Part shown: positions 32,204-43,809 of the stretch, one piece after another
Position numbering within the stretch: position 1 is the first letter of the stretch
Layout of the letters: every line of letters starts with the position of its first letter
NCBI GenBank assembly: GCA_031763025.1
Contig: JASSKH010000003.1
Coordinates: 4,392,718 to 4,456,717 of the forward strand
Length of the DNA stretch: 64,000 bases
Reading direction: 5' to 3'
Source: Macrocystis pyrifera
Lineage: Eukaryota > Sar > Phaeophyceae > Laminariales > Laminariaceae
Notes under the pieces: generated by a model
Databases searched by the model: none
The model's input: only the letters and a program-made list of their open reading frames with translations
What the model was told of the DNA's origin: nothing
Made by a program: the position numbers and the translations under genes

Positions 32204-34111
32204 CAACACACACATTTACAGAGAAACGAAAAACAAGGCCCCCTAACTCTTGCACGATCCGTCGTGAAAGGTTTTTTTTCCCTCGGAAAACCAAGATAAA
32301 CTGACTCGCGCGGCAGATTATTTTCTTCACAATTCGGGTTTCAACAGAGAAAAGAACGAGATAACCGCAGTGTGACAATCAGCATCCCGGGATATTTCAT
32401 AGTGAGAGGTGTTGTTGTCAGCGATATATAACTCGCAGAGATTTTTGACACGTGCGCACTATGGTACTTCTAGTGTAGTTTTTGTGCTGTTGCGCGTTCA
32501 CTCTACAGTAGGTCCTACGCACTGCATTGTAGAATTATATCCCCGAAAGGGTCAACTTAGTTAAGAGTACGCTGTGCAATAGAACAGTATTATTCTTATT
32601 ATTAATAGATATTTATTATTTTGCGACCTCGGAACTGCTACCACCGGCATCTGCGGCCGTTCTGATGATTACCTTGAGCCACCTACACCGACCATACCTG
32701 CCACCGCTCCGACTTCTACGCTCTGAGCGCAAGACCAATTCATCGTCACGGCCACCGCCCACGCCTTTATCGACGAACTCTACTGGATTATTACAGCGTC
32801 AACCACCGCGCCTACACGGACAATGCAGAGAAGGCACTTTTCTCGACTAAGGCCACCGTCCACGTCTACTTCGACCACCCTTAGTGGACTACCACCGCCT
32901 CGCCACCTACACTCCATAGCGATACCACGACCATTCGTAAACATCACGCCATCACCGGCTCGCGCTAGGAAACTGCAACACCCCCAATCCACCTACCCCT
33001 CTACGTTTCGCCGGCCAACCGCGCTCCTTCGTCGGCCGCGACGACCATACAGCCATCGTCTCGCGCTTGAAGTGTCCTACCGTATGCATTCAAGACCTCC
33101 CATCGCGCTTCATGGGATGCTTCTTCGAACAACCTCTACACCACCAGGCTCTTCGCCAACCCTGGCCCTCTACCAAGATCAACCTCCGCCCTGCGCATTC
33201 CACGTCTTCACGCAGCACCAACTACGGATCTGCGCGACTGCAACGCCAGAAGACGGAGCCTAGCTCGTGAGGTCTGGCTGCATTGACGCACTGCCCCCCA
33301 TTACTAGTCTTGAATAGCAAGAGTGTGTACTTGCTGTGGGGTTTCGAGTTTCAGCCTTTTTCAGATGTTGTATGCATTGTTATTTTCGCTTTTGGGTTTG
33401 TCCTATTCTTCGTCTGCACAACTGCAGGCGTCTTGTGTCGGTGTCGTACTCCAACTCAGCAGCCACTGGTTTCGCTCGCCTTTTCGCCTATGGCCGCAAC
33501 CCTGTTGTGTTCGGTCTTCGCTTTCCGCTGATCTAGCTTGCTTCCTTTCCGAAACTACGAGTAGGAAGTAAACCTGCCGTGTTTTCGGAAAGGCATCAAG
33601 CCCACTCTGCTCTCCTTCTACTAACCCGCTAGATGGGTAAATACCCTTGTCCGAGGAACGTTCCTCGGGCGCTTGTCTAATCTTCTCTTGTCGGCTATCC
33701 TAACCCTTGGACTGCAAAGGAAACTTCAGAGCCCCCGGGAATAGTCGTAGGGTATTCAGGACTTTGATACTACAGGCTGTCTCGTAACCACTTCTTGTAG
33801 CTGATACTATATCATACCATCCGACAAGGCGCGCAGCAGGAGCTTCAACGTTGATCAGTCAAAACATTCCCGAAAGACGAAAACAACGGAAATAAAGGAA
33901 GCCTATCTATGGTGAGGTCTATCCACCTTTAATGTCCACTGCCCGTTATACTTTGTCTACAATACTCTATTAATAGTAGTATTTTGAAGATGGCCTACAG
34001 CACACACCCAATGCCACCACTGCCTATCACCGAATCAATCACTCCCCCCCCGCCCGTTTTCCACTCGGAATGACGTTGGTCATCGGATTGGTACCAGGTA
34101 TATTATATAAT

Positions 34112-34343
34112 TTTGTTGTATATCCTTCGAATTGTCGTGTTATTATTATTATCTCCGACGTCGGGGGGGGGAGTCTCCTGGCGTGGTACGAGAGCCGCGG
34201 CACCGCCCGCTGACTCTCGTTGCCTTATCGTATTGCCAGTACCCGGAAGTCCCCCCCCCCCCCAGCCGACTGGCCGGGGCTCTAACAAACGCAGTCTCGG
34301 ACGACCGAGACCCCCAATGGTACAAAACCATTGGCATACCCCA
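34112..34343. repeat. B2 terminal repeat of copy 2
   Basis: Direct repeat of 34710-34936 and 22520-22737, starting tttgttgtatatccttcg and ending near attggcatacccc. It forms the 3' terminus of the element in coding sense. Confidence 0.85.
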
Positions 34344-34479
34344 CTCTTCTGGTGAGAGCCCCGAATCGCTACCAGTTAATAGCAGATAATAATACAAGTA
34401 TAATACGGTGTGGCCAGCACCCTGTGGCCGCTCCGTTCCACCCACCTTCGAAAGAAGAAAGGGGCGGGTGGGCGGGAGG
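34344..34479. other. spacer between B2 and A2
   Basis: 136 bp not matched in either terminal repeat. It may be diverged inner A2 sequence or an insertion. Confidence 0.5.
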
Positions 34480-34709
34480 AACCACAACAGTAGACCTCGG
34501 CAGCGAGCAGTGCCGTGCTCTGCTTGTTGACCTATCACAAGAAGTTAGGCGGGGGCGCGGGACGAGTGAGTGTGGCCGTTGTTCTCTTCTCTCTGCCTCT
34601 GGGCAACTTCAGCTATTAGTTTCCGTCGGTAGAGCCCATGACTATAAATAATTAATTCCGTCGGTTGTGAACAAAACATGCATCTCTCATGAACTTAGAG
34701 ATACTACGC
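34480..34709. repeat. A2 terminal repeat of copy 2
   Basis: Direct repeat of A1 (43255-43499), from aaccacaacagtagacct to agatactacgc. It lacks a short agcctctaggcatatcaat segment present in A1. It abuts B1 with no intervening base. Confidence 0.85.
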
Positions 34710-34936
34710 TTTGTTGTATATCTTTCGAATTGTCATATTATTATTCTCTCCGACGTCGGGGGGGGGGGGTCTCCTGGCGGGGTACGAGAGCCGCGGCACC
34801 AGCCGCTGACTCTCGTTGCCTTGTCGTACTGCCAGCACCCGGGAGTTAGCCCCCCCCCAGCCGACTGGCCGGGGCTCTAACTAACGCATTCTCGGAAGAC
34901 CGAGACCCCCAATGGTAGAAAACCATTGAGACACCC
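34710..34936. repeat. B1 terminal repeat of copy 2
   Basis: Starts tttgttgtatatctttcg directly after A2 and carries the same palindromic C/G-rich core as the other B repeats. The recombinase stop lies just inside it. Confidence 0.85.
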
Positions 34937-34958
34937 CCATACCGCGGTCGCGTCGATA

Positions 34959-36105
34959 CTACGGTGTTCGGCCCCAAACAGTACCCTGACCTGGCTGCCT
35001 CTGCCTTATCTTACCCGTCTCTGCTAGTTTACGAGAAACGATACCCGCGTCCTCTCGGTTATTGCGGGTGTATGTCTTGGAAGACTCTGGGGACTTCCAT
35101 CTACCTTCTCTCTGAATCACCCTCTGCGGCACTTCGCCCCCCGCCGCTAGAGTAGTGGTTGCGCCGATACGCAATGAATGGAGGCCGACTTCGCTGGGGT
35201 CGTCTCCTGCTTCCGCTACCACTTCGCGGAGTGCCCCGAGGGCCTCCGTGTACCCCCACACTCTGACCTCATTACCGTACCGATACGACGACAGGGGGGG
35301 CGCTTTCTGGCAACGTCGGATATCCTGACAATAATTTCAACCATGAGAGCGACGGCACCGCCGCCTGCTCCTACCCCGGAACGCGCCCCGAAGGCGTCGT
35401 CGCGTGTGCGCACGATAATCGATCCTTGCTGAGCCTGGTCGCCTTTGGCCTCGAAATAGAACCTCGATGCTGGTAGCTTGATGCCACTGCAACGAGCTCA
35501 ACCGCTGCCCCCCAGCGAACAACGTTATGTCCCCCCTCGTCAAGCAATGCACGGGGTGTACTACTCCGGACGAGGAGGCGAATATTTCGTCAGACCTCGC
35601 CATGAGAAAATAGCCCAACGCTATCGACAGCCAAAGCACTCGGTCGCCCGGGCCCCACGACAGGGCCAGGCCCTGTCCTTCCAACAACGTGTCCCACGAT
35701 ATAGGGCGCCGAATTCTTTTCGGGGTACCGGCGGCAACGTGCGACCGTGCCATTCCTTTTAAAAGTGCGTTTAACAAGCGGCGATGACGTCGGAAACTCC
35801 ATCTGCTCGTTCACGCGGTGAAAGTGCAACACGGCTGATAGTTTACTGGCTATAGTACCGGCTTGATTGCCCTCCGACGCGCACCACGCTACGAACTCAA
35901 GTGACATTTGAATCTTATCCGAATTGGAGGCTGGCGTGTCGAAACACGGAGCCTCCCTGATCAACCCCCGAAAAGCGGTCCAAGACCAGAAACCTGACGT
36001 ATAAGCTCGGTGAGACGACGGCACAACCCACTGGCGGATGAGCTGGCTGCCAGCACCCCTGAGCATAGCGCGACACCCGTTCGCCCCAAGACCTGTCGGC
36101 GCCAA
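34959..36105 (-). pseudogene. tyrosine recombinase of copy 2, frameshifted
   Basis: Clearly homologous along its length to the intact 380-residue protein of copy 1, but split over four partly overlapping frames (35590-36105, 35337-35777, 35216-35413, 34959-35261). The final frame keeps HSLRIGATT, the EGRW motif and nucleophile Tyr in SKTYTRNN. The indels fall mainly at short homopolymers such as the G-run near 35293-35300. Confidence 0.85.
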
Positions 36106-37764
36106 GCAACATTGGGCCGGGACGCGCGGAGGTTACCGCCGATCGCCTCCGGCTTCCATCGTGATATACCGTCGGCAATGGTGTTCTCCACGCCCGTGAC
36201 ATGCAACGCATCGAAACACTATCCACTGCCTACCTCCATGCACCCTAAAAGACGCATGAGTGCCCCCGATCGGGGTTCCCTACCCCCCTTACACTTGGAG
36301 ACCCAGTGCACAGCGGACGTGTTGTCTCCTCGCATCAGGATGGTGTCCCGCGCGTAACTAGGCCACACGTCCGACTGGTTAACGAATGTCCACGCTGTCG
36401 CGACCATGCCCAGCATCTCGAGGACATTAATCGACAGATCGTTCCAACCACAAACCTTCTCGGGCAGGCGAGCGCGGACGTCGGCGTTAAATTCGACACG
36501 CCACCACACGCCGGCCCCGGGAACGGGCCCCCCCCCCAAAAAACCCCATGGCGTCGCCGGAAGCGTCTGACCACAGTGTAAACGCCGGCGGCTGCATGCA
36601 GCTTCGGCACAGGGGGGCAGAGAGGCGACCCGCCACGGAGCCTAGCCCTGCTTCTACCGACAGACGCCAGAAGGATACATCGGCGTGGAACTCAGGACCC
36701 AATTGAATCCGCGAGGACGCCGCGCGCGCGTGCGGCACGTGAAACGTCTCGCTCCACGTGCGAACAGGGGCCAGGCCTACTTGGTAGAGCATGCATCGAA
36801 CAAAGTATTTTCCTGGTCGCACGACTTCGCACAGGTGCAGTAACCGACCGGTCAGAGAGCGGAGCTCTCCCTTGGACGCGAACGCGCGGTCCGAAGGCCA
36901 CTCGCTCAGCGTGTCGCGGAGTTGCTTCGGCTTGGCTACGGGAACGGAAATAGTCATTGCCACGGTATCAACTTCCCGCCCCAGCACGCACAACACGGTT
37001 TCCCACTGTGATATCTTTCGAGAAGACAGCAGAGGGGGGTCCTGTGAGGATCTCTCCCCGAAAAGCCGAAAATGGTCCGACGCCAGAGATGCGGACGCGC
37101 GCTCGGTCCAAACCGCTGACACAGGTACAAAATGCGCCAAATAACGTCTCGCAACACGTGGCCCAGCGCCACGGGGGGGGCTCGCTCGATTTCAGTATCC
37201 GCGTTGACGCTGTGGGCGTACTGCGACGATGACAACGTCAGATCGTAGATGATCCGAGTTTTATACGGGGATATAATCACGGCTAGCGGAGACAACCGCA
37301 AGCCGGGGATGGTGTGCGCCTCGCTGCGCGGAAATATGACTGCCTGCCCAAACCGTACGTCGTCAAAAATCTTCGCGATTATAGTGTCAGAGTGTCGGGC
37401 TACGCTGCTATGGTTTGAGTATGGCCGCGCCAATGTCTGTGCCCCCCTTCACGTGCGCCGTGTTCGACGATATCCGCTAACTGCTCTACCCCAGGGAACC
37501 CTTCCTTTCGTCCGAACCAAAAACGAATCCTAGCTGCTTTCACGCGCGGGACGTTCAGGGATGTCTCGAAGGCCCGCATACACCCCAAGCGGATACCACT
37601 CGCCCAAAATACTGTAAATACTGCTGAGCTACGCGGTCCATAATATCCGCTCGAGACGCGCTAGTAGGCGATCCGATTAGCTGCATATCGCGCAACAACA
37701 CCACACAACGGTCCAACATACTCGTCACACCTGGTCCCCCAACGGACGCCGAACCCGGACGCAC
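35961..37764 (-). pseudogene. RT-RNase H of copy 2 lacking the RT catalytic core
   Basis: The N-terminal region (MRPGSASVGGPGVTSMLDRC to RIRFWFGRKEGF) and the RT fingers (KTRIIYDLTLSSSQY) are readable. At 37095-37101 the sequence then jumps from FGPSAR to ASASLASDHF. Compared with copy 1, 421 bp are missing between two acgcgcg words, removing motif A and YVDD and shifting the frame. RNase H blocks (LWSDASGDAMG, SINVLEMLGM, RGDNTSAVHW, GVENTIADGISRWK) remain, with a frame shift after the C-run near 36530 and a TAG where Trp is expected near 36219. Confidence 0.85.
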
Positions 37765-37799
37765 AAGCTGCGCATCTCGCGCTGCTGCTTCCGTACGCC

Positions 37800-40218
37800 C
37801 TACGATCGACCTCGCCCCTGCTGAGGGGCGAGGCCCGTCCCCCTACTCGTCAGCCCTGGCCGCCGCCGCCGAGCGAGTGAAGGCCGCCCCGCTCGACGCC
37901 CCGCTGGTACTGCCACTACCGCTGCCGCTGCCGCTGCCGCTGCGGCCGCTGCCGGAACCACTGCCGCTACCACTGCCACTGCCGCTGATACTGCCGTCGC
38001 TGCCGCCGCCGCTACTCCCGGTACTCGCACCGCCGCCCCCCGCCCCCCCTTTTTTCCCTTGCCCTTGGCCCTCTTGGCCGGGGGTTCCCCGGATGCAGCG
38101 CCGCTGGCTGCGACGCCGCTATCAGCCCGCCTTGCGCTTGTTGCCGCTGCTCGTCTTGCGAGCGGGGCCGACGTGGGTGAACACGCAGGCCTCACCGAAG
38201 CGGCGCTTGCCAGTCTTCTCCCACTGCTGGCATTCGCCGGCCCCGACCCCGGCCGCCGTGGCGGAGGTGCGGCGAGGTTGCTGGGCTTCGGCGTTGATCA
38301 GGCCGACGAGGGCCACGTATCCGGAAAGGCGGGGCCAATGGGGCCCCGGGATGGCGGGGAAGGACTCCACCGGCGGGGGGTAGGCCCAAGCGTGCACGCA
38401 GGAGTCAGAGACACAACGCAGGTCGAGCGCGAAGGTCTCGAGGTCCTTCGTCACCAGAGCCGGCAGCCTGGCCCGGTTCGCCGGGCGATCGGCGACCGCA
38501 AAGTGCTCCATCATGTGATCATTGAGGATCGTCGCCCCCGCGCTGAAGGCTCGGGCCAGCGCCTCCAAGCGCGCGCGCGCCACCTCGAGATCCGTGCCGT
38601 CTTATGGGAGTCCCCGGGACGCGACCGTGACGATCGCGTGCCCCAAAATGCTCAGGTGTTACGCTAGTGGGAGGGTGATGCCTGCTCCGCCGCGCGGTGT
38701 GAAGGCCAGAAAATCGAGGTCATCCAGCGCTTCCAACATGCCACGGACGCCGGCCGAAATGTTGACCGAGCCCCCCACGTACCCCTGCACGGCTGCCCTC
38801 TGCATCGACGCCAGGCGATCGCCGCATAGGATCTGCCATAGCCGAGTCGTGGGGTTGGCTCACGATGCCACCGCGCGGTTGGTCATGATTTTTCATCCAG
38901 CGCTTCCAACATGCCACGGACGCCGGCCGAAATGTTGACCGAGCCCCCCACGTACCCCTGCACGGCTGCCCTCTGCATCGACGCCAGGCGATCGCCGCAA
39001 AGGATCTGCCATAGCCGAGTCGTGGGGTTGGCTCACGATGCCACCGCGCGGTTGGTCATGATTTTTCATCCAGCGCTTCCAACATGCCACGGACGCCGGC
39101 CGAAATGTTGACCGAGCCCCCCACGTACCCCTGCACGGCTGCCCTCTGCATCGACGCCAGGCGATCGCCGCATAGGATCTGCCATAGCCGAGTCGTGGGG
39201 TTGGCTCACGATGCCACCGCGCGGTTGGTCATGATTTTACTGACCTGTCTGCCCAGGGCGGCAAACGGGTTGCCGGCGCTGCCGTCCCCGTACATTTCCG
39301 AGCCGACCTCGGGCCCGCCCGGCTCGTCGTTGGCCACATGGCCGAGTGCAGCCGATGGCGCGTCGTTGGCTCCTGTCCCGCCCGGGGCGAAGTCGAGGTC
39401 CCGGGCCGAGCCGGCGGCTAGCCCGCCCGCTTGTCCGGAGAACGCGCCGGCGCCACCGGTGCCGCCCGCATATGCCCCGTAGCCGAGCCCCCCCCCCCGG
39501 ACCTACTACGAGCCACCCGCCTGGCCGAGGTGGGCGCGGGCGGCTCCGGTACCGGCCAGAGCACCATCGTAGGTCACCCTTCCGGCTGGGCCCGCGGTGG
39601 CCCCGGTACGGCCGGAGACGCTCCCGTAGCCCCGCCCTCCCGGTCCTAAGGCGAACTGGCCTGCCTGTCCGAGAGGAGCGCCGGCAGCTCCGGCGTCGCC
39701 CAGAGTACCGCCGAAGCCACCCGGGCCTGCCTGTCCGAGAGGAGCGCCCGCGGCTTCGGCTCCGCCCGGAGTACCGCCGTAGACACACTCCCGCCCCGGG
39801 CCTAGGCGAGCCTGCTCTGTGCGGGGTTGAGGGACCCACGCAGACCCGCGCGGGCGCCCGTGGCTCCATCGACGGGTCGGTCGGCGATGCTGGAATCTGG
39901 GCGAGGACCCCGGCGACAGGGCTCCCGACGAATTGCCCGGTCGGCGGTCCGAGTAGGGCGGTGCTGGGGAAGTGGTCCAGCGGGGCGGCCCCGGCAGCAG
40001 AGCTACCAAGCTGCGGTCCGGACCTGCTGGCGCCACCTCCCCTGCCCCCGTGGGCGGAGCGACGAGAGGCCTCGATGACCTCGTTCATCGATCGCTGGAG
40101 GGCCGCCTGAAGCTGGGCGACTTCGTTCGCCATCTCCTGCTTGAAGGTTGGCTAGCGACATGGGAGCCTCCTCGTCGCCGTCGCTACCGGACGTTATCCT
40201 GATTCCGTTCTCCGCCAT
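37800..40218 (-). pseudogene. Gag of copy 2, rearranged
   Basis: Starts MAENGIRITSGSDGDEEAP at 40218. A small deletion near 40145-40155 shifts the frame shortly afterwards, while the following coiled-coil-like segment keeps the Gln codon that is a stop in copy 1. The Gly/Ala-rich middle contains repeated GGTPGGAEAAGAPLGQAG-like units. A 173-bp segment is present three times (38719-39237). The zinc-finger region reads ECQQWEKTGKRRFGEACVFTH: the second Cys of CX8CX5CX3H is Arg (TGC to CGC), so the finger is broken. The Gly-Ser tail is shorter than in copy 1. Confidence 0.65.
38719..39237. repeat. 173-bp tandem triplication inside Gag of copy 2
   Basis: Three near-identical units start at about 38719, 38892 and 39065, each beginning tcatccagcgcttccaacat. 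Copy 1 has a single unit at about 26998-27170. Since 173 is not a multiple of three, the expansion destroys the reading frame. Confidence 0.9.
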
Positions 40219-40330
40219 CATTCTCGCCGGGCCCCTGCGAAAAAAAAACAAATTGGACGCGACAATACGGTGCGGACGCAAGACAGGGCACAGGTGCGGC
40301 GACAACGGACAAGGCGGACGCGGAACGGGG

Positions 40331-40331
<1 letters not shown>

Positions 40332-40363
<32 letters not shown>
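40332..40363. repeat. 32-bp poly(G) run, poly(C) in element sense
   Basis: An uninterrupted homopolymer 114-145 bp upstream of the gag ATG. The true length is uncertain because such runs sequence poorly. Confidence 0.85.
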
Positions 40364-40364
<1 letters not shown>

Positions 40365-40373
40365 ACGCGACGG

Positions 40374-42430
40374 GAACGAATTTAGATAGAGGCGACGGTG
40401 AGCACTATCCATGCACCGGCCTGGACGAGGGTAGGGCTTACTTGTCCCCGTGCTCATGTGCGCTGGCACACCGTGCGTACGCGCCGGCGTTGTTTATCGC
40501 CGCGGTTGTTGACATGCACCGGTAACTTCCTGTCAACGGGTTAGCTACTTGGTACTACGCATCGCGCATCTCGTCCCCCAGCCGAGAGCTTCCCTTGTGG
40601 GAACGAATTTTAGATAGAGGCGACGGTGATTACTACCCATGCACCGGCCTGGGCGAGGGTGGGGCTTACTTTTGCCCGTGCTGATGTGCATTGCCCCCCC
40701 CGTTTCTACGCGCCGGCGTTGTTTATAGCCGCGGTTGTTGACATGCACCGGCATCTTCCTATCAACGGGTTGGCTATCTGGTGCTATTCACCGCGCATCT
40801 CGTGCCCCGGCCGAGAGCTTCCCTTGTGGTGACAACCTCCTGTGTCTTTGGTACGAATGTATCGCTAGTGGGGGGAAGTGGGGGGGGGGGTGAGGCATGC
40901 ACCGGCATACATTCCACTCGAACTCGACTTGTGAGCCGGTGCTCCGGTCCCGGGATGTGGACCCGCGCGTACTCCGCCACTATCGACCGCCTTCCGGTGC
41001 GCCGGCACAGCGTATTGTTACGTGCGTCGTTCCTTGTGTACTGCGGCGTTTCTGGTATGTATCGCAAGTGAGGGACGGGCCGAGAGCCGACGCGTTGGCG
41101 CCGGCCGCGCCGGCACATAGTCCCTCCCGTCGCCCTTTTTAGTGCCCCGGCACAGCGTCGTTAGCACATACAGCAGTACATTGTGTCTCGCAACGTGTAC
41201 GGTATGTATCGGTGGTGAGGGACGGGTCACCGGCCGACGCGTTGGCGCCGGCCACGAGACCTGCACCGGCACTTGTTCCGTCACCACCGACCTCTTTATA
41301 GTGCACCGGCACAGCGTTGTTGATATGAACAGTGGAACATGGTATGTATCGGTGGTGAGGGACGGGTCACCGGCCGACGCGTTGGCGCCGGCCACGAGAC
41401 CTGCACCGGCACTTATTCCTTCACCACCGACCGCCTTTTAGTGCACTGGCACAGCGTTGTTGGTACGAACATTAGAACATAGTGTCTCACTACTAGTATG
41501 GTCTATTCATAGTGAGTTCTGCGCGTCCTGACGCGTACGATAAACATCGATAGCGCTTAAGTGCACCGGCACAGCGTTGTTGATATGAACAGTAGAACAT
41601 ACTAGTATGGTCTATTCGTGGTGACTTCCCGCGCATCGTGACGCGTGTGATAAATATCGATAGAGGGGCAGGGCCGGGGGACGACGTATCGGCGCCGGCC
41701 CCGAGCCGTGCGCCGGCACATGGCGCCTCGCCCTCGACCGCCTTCTAGTGCGACGGCACATCGGTGTTGTTGCGTGCATGGAGCGTACAGCAGTACCCTG
41801 TGTTTGCGATATGTATTCTTAGTGACACCGGCCCCAAGTCCCTCGCCATCGACCGCCTTGTATTAATAGTGCACTGGCACATCGTTGTTGGTAGGTACGG
41901 CAATACGATGTGTCTCCCGACGAGTATGGTATATATCGTTATGCATAGTATGATATATCGTTGTGCCTAGGGAGTTGTTGTGCGGCGCGACGCGTATGAT
42001 TAATATCGTTAGCGAGGGGCAGGCACCGGCCGGCGGTCAAGGGCAGACGCGTAGGCGCCGGCCTCCTCGATCGTTTTTAAGTGCGCCGGCACAGCGTCGT
42101 TGGAGCTTACAGCAGTGCTTACAGCAGTACACGTGTGTCGCAGCGTGTATGGTATGTATCGTTAGTGACACCGGCCACAAGTCCTTAGCCATCGACCCCG
42201 TAGTTGGGATATACAGCAGTACAAATGTGTCTCGCGATTTGTATGGTACGTATCGTTAGTGGCACGGACCACAATTCCTTGGCAATCGATCCCGTATATA
42301 GTTGGAGCGTACAGCAGTACAAATGTGTCTCGCGACGTGTATGGTACGTATCGTTAGTGCCACCGGCCCCCAAATCCCTAGCCATCAACCTGTTTCGCTG
42401 TGCTGGCACAGCAATATGGTACGTACAACA
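40374..42430. repeat. leader repeat array of copy 2
   Basis: Same array as 28267-30420: two units of about 227 bp (40374, 40601), then about eleven 100-160-bp units with the same words in the same order. Differences from copy 1 are scattered substitutions and small indels; the last units differ most. Confidence 0.85.
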
Positions 42431-43139
42431 ATAGGGTCAGGGCCGAAGGCACTGGCCCGGCGTTCTTCGTCCCCATAAAACTAGACAGCCGTCAGCTGTG
42501 AGATCGAGAGTATCAGGCATACGTCTATATATACCAGTATATGCGAGAATGTATCGCGTCCTGGGTACGGGATCTGTGAGACAAGGCAAAGGAAAACCTG
42601 GCATGTACGCGTACACCACACATGCCCTCCGCTCCGGCGTCATCGGTGTTCCCATATTAATGCCGGGTACTCTAGGTCCGGGTATGCATCTCTTTTCCTA
42701 GGTATAGCCTTTTTTTTTTTGGATGTATATGGTACGTGATAAGTGCTCTCTGCGCCGGTGGTACGCTCGTCTCAGTCACGTATACCTACTTCTTAGGCAG
42801 GAGTCCTGTCTATGCTGCTGCAGCTATCTTCAGTGTTCCCTCTTGTGAACGGCCGATTCACGAATTAGCGGGTTTCGAAAGGACATGAGTTTCTTTCTAC
42901 CCGTGCCAGCTATAATAACTTCATGCATGTACAAGCTGCTTTTTCCCCATCGGCTGGGGCGAACCGGCCAAGAAAAAAAAAACACGTGGGAAAAATCCTG
43001 GCTGGCAGCCCCGAGCGAGTGAGTTAACGATGCTTGCTTGCGGAAGCATGAGACGGGCCTGTGTATCATTGTGTACCTGAGTCGACATCTCCACGCCCCA
43101 TTGTGATCGAGTTCAGGGTCTAGACCCACGAACGCCCGG
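42431..43139. other. distal leader of copy 2
   Basis: Matches 30421-31069, with an extra agacagccgtcagctgtgag-like segment near 42483-42503. No gene. Confidence 0.6.
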
Positions 43140-43499
43140 GGCCCCCGGTAGTTCGCGCGCCTCTCGCACACATACCGGGAAAGCGCTCGTTGCTCCTGCT
43201 CTTCCTCCTCCCGTTGCATACTGTAGCCCGCCGACCGCCGCTGTTGCTGCTAGAAACCACAACAGTAGACCTAGCCTCTAGGCATATCAATCGGCAGCGA
43301 GCAGTGCCGTGCTCTGCTTGTGCACCTATCACGAGAAACTAGGCGGGGGCGCTGGACGAGAGTGGCCGTTCTTCTCTTCTCTTTGCCTCTGGGCAACTTC
43401 AGCTGTTAGTTTCCGTCGGTAGAGCCCATGGCTGTAGATAACTAATTCCGTCGGTTGCGAACAACACATGCATCTCTCGTGAACTTAGAGATACAACGC
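43140..43499. repeat. A1 terminal repeat of copy 2
   Basis: Matches A1 of copy 1 and A2 of this copy. The outer end atctct...agagatacaacgc carries the conserved hairpin-like motif. Confidence 0.85.
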
Positions 43500-43783
43500 A
43501 TACTATAGTATGTACCAAGGTACCCTGTAAAAAGCAACACCGTTGTACCAGCTTCAAGACGTGTTTTACCAATAGTGCATACTACCAGATAAAGAAATAA
43601 CGTTGTCGTCACTACGCATCAACGCGTTTTTTTTTTGTCGTTCATTGACCTTGTAATCGATTCCTGAGCATGGGTGACTTGAACGGCGAAGACGTTGAAG
43701 TATTTATCGATATAATCTCACAATATGATCACTGGTAGCTTCAACTTGAGCGCTCACCCATGAACATCCCCAGAAAGAAGGTA
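43500..43783. other. unassigned DNA between copy 2 and the hAT-like element
   Basis: AT-rich sequence with no recognised feature. Confidence 0.4.
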
Positions 43784-43809
43784 CTTACAATCAAGGCTTA
43801 TCACAGTGA

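Larger units (their letters stand above)
31419..34111. other. unassigned DNA between the two large elements
   Basis: Apart from the tRNA-like pair listed separately, nothing is firmly recognised. A Pro-rich plus-strand ORF at 32823-33263 (146 codons) and overlapping frames lack known domains. 33100-33560 is moderately GC-rich and could be decayed retroelement sequence. No match to the flank beyond 43.5 kb was seen, so the two large elements look like separate insertions rather than one duplicated segment. Confidence 0.4.
34112..43499 (-). mobile_element. tyrosine-recombinase retrotransposon, copy 2, with full split direct repeats (9.4 kb)
   Basis: Same family and orientation as copy 1. In coding sense: A1 (43499-43140), leader, Gag, RT-RNase H remnant, recombinase, B1 (34936-34710), A2 (34709-34480), a 136-bp spacer, B2 (34343-34112). 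A1-genes-B1-A2-B2 is the split-direct-repeat plan known from PAT and Ngaro elements. The A2/B1 junction joins the two outer termini directly, as expected of a circular cDNA junction. The proteins are more decayed than in copy 1. Confidence 0.85.

Noticed and set aside
32823-33263. Host protein-coding gene for a Pro/Arg-rich protein of 146 residues
   Set aside because: No recognised domain, several overlapping frames of similar length, and composition that fits decayed GC-rich repeat DNA.
22520-43499. Segmental duplication of a 12-kb block as explanation for the two large elements
   Set aside because: Similarity starts and stops at the element termini, and the flanks (before 22520, 31419-34111, after 43500) do not match one another, so two insertions fit better.
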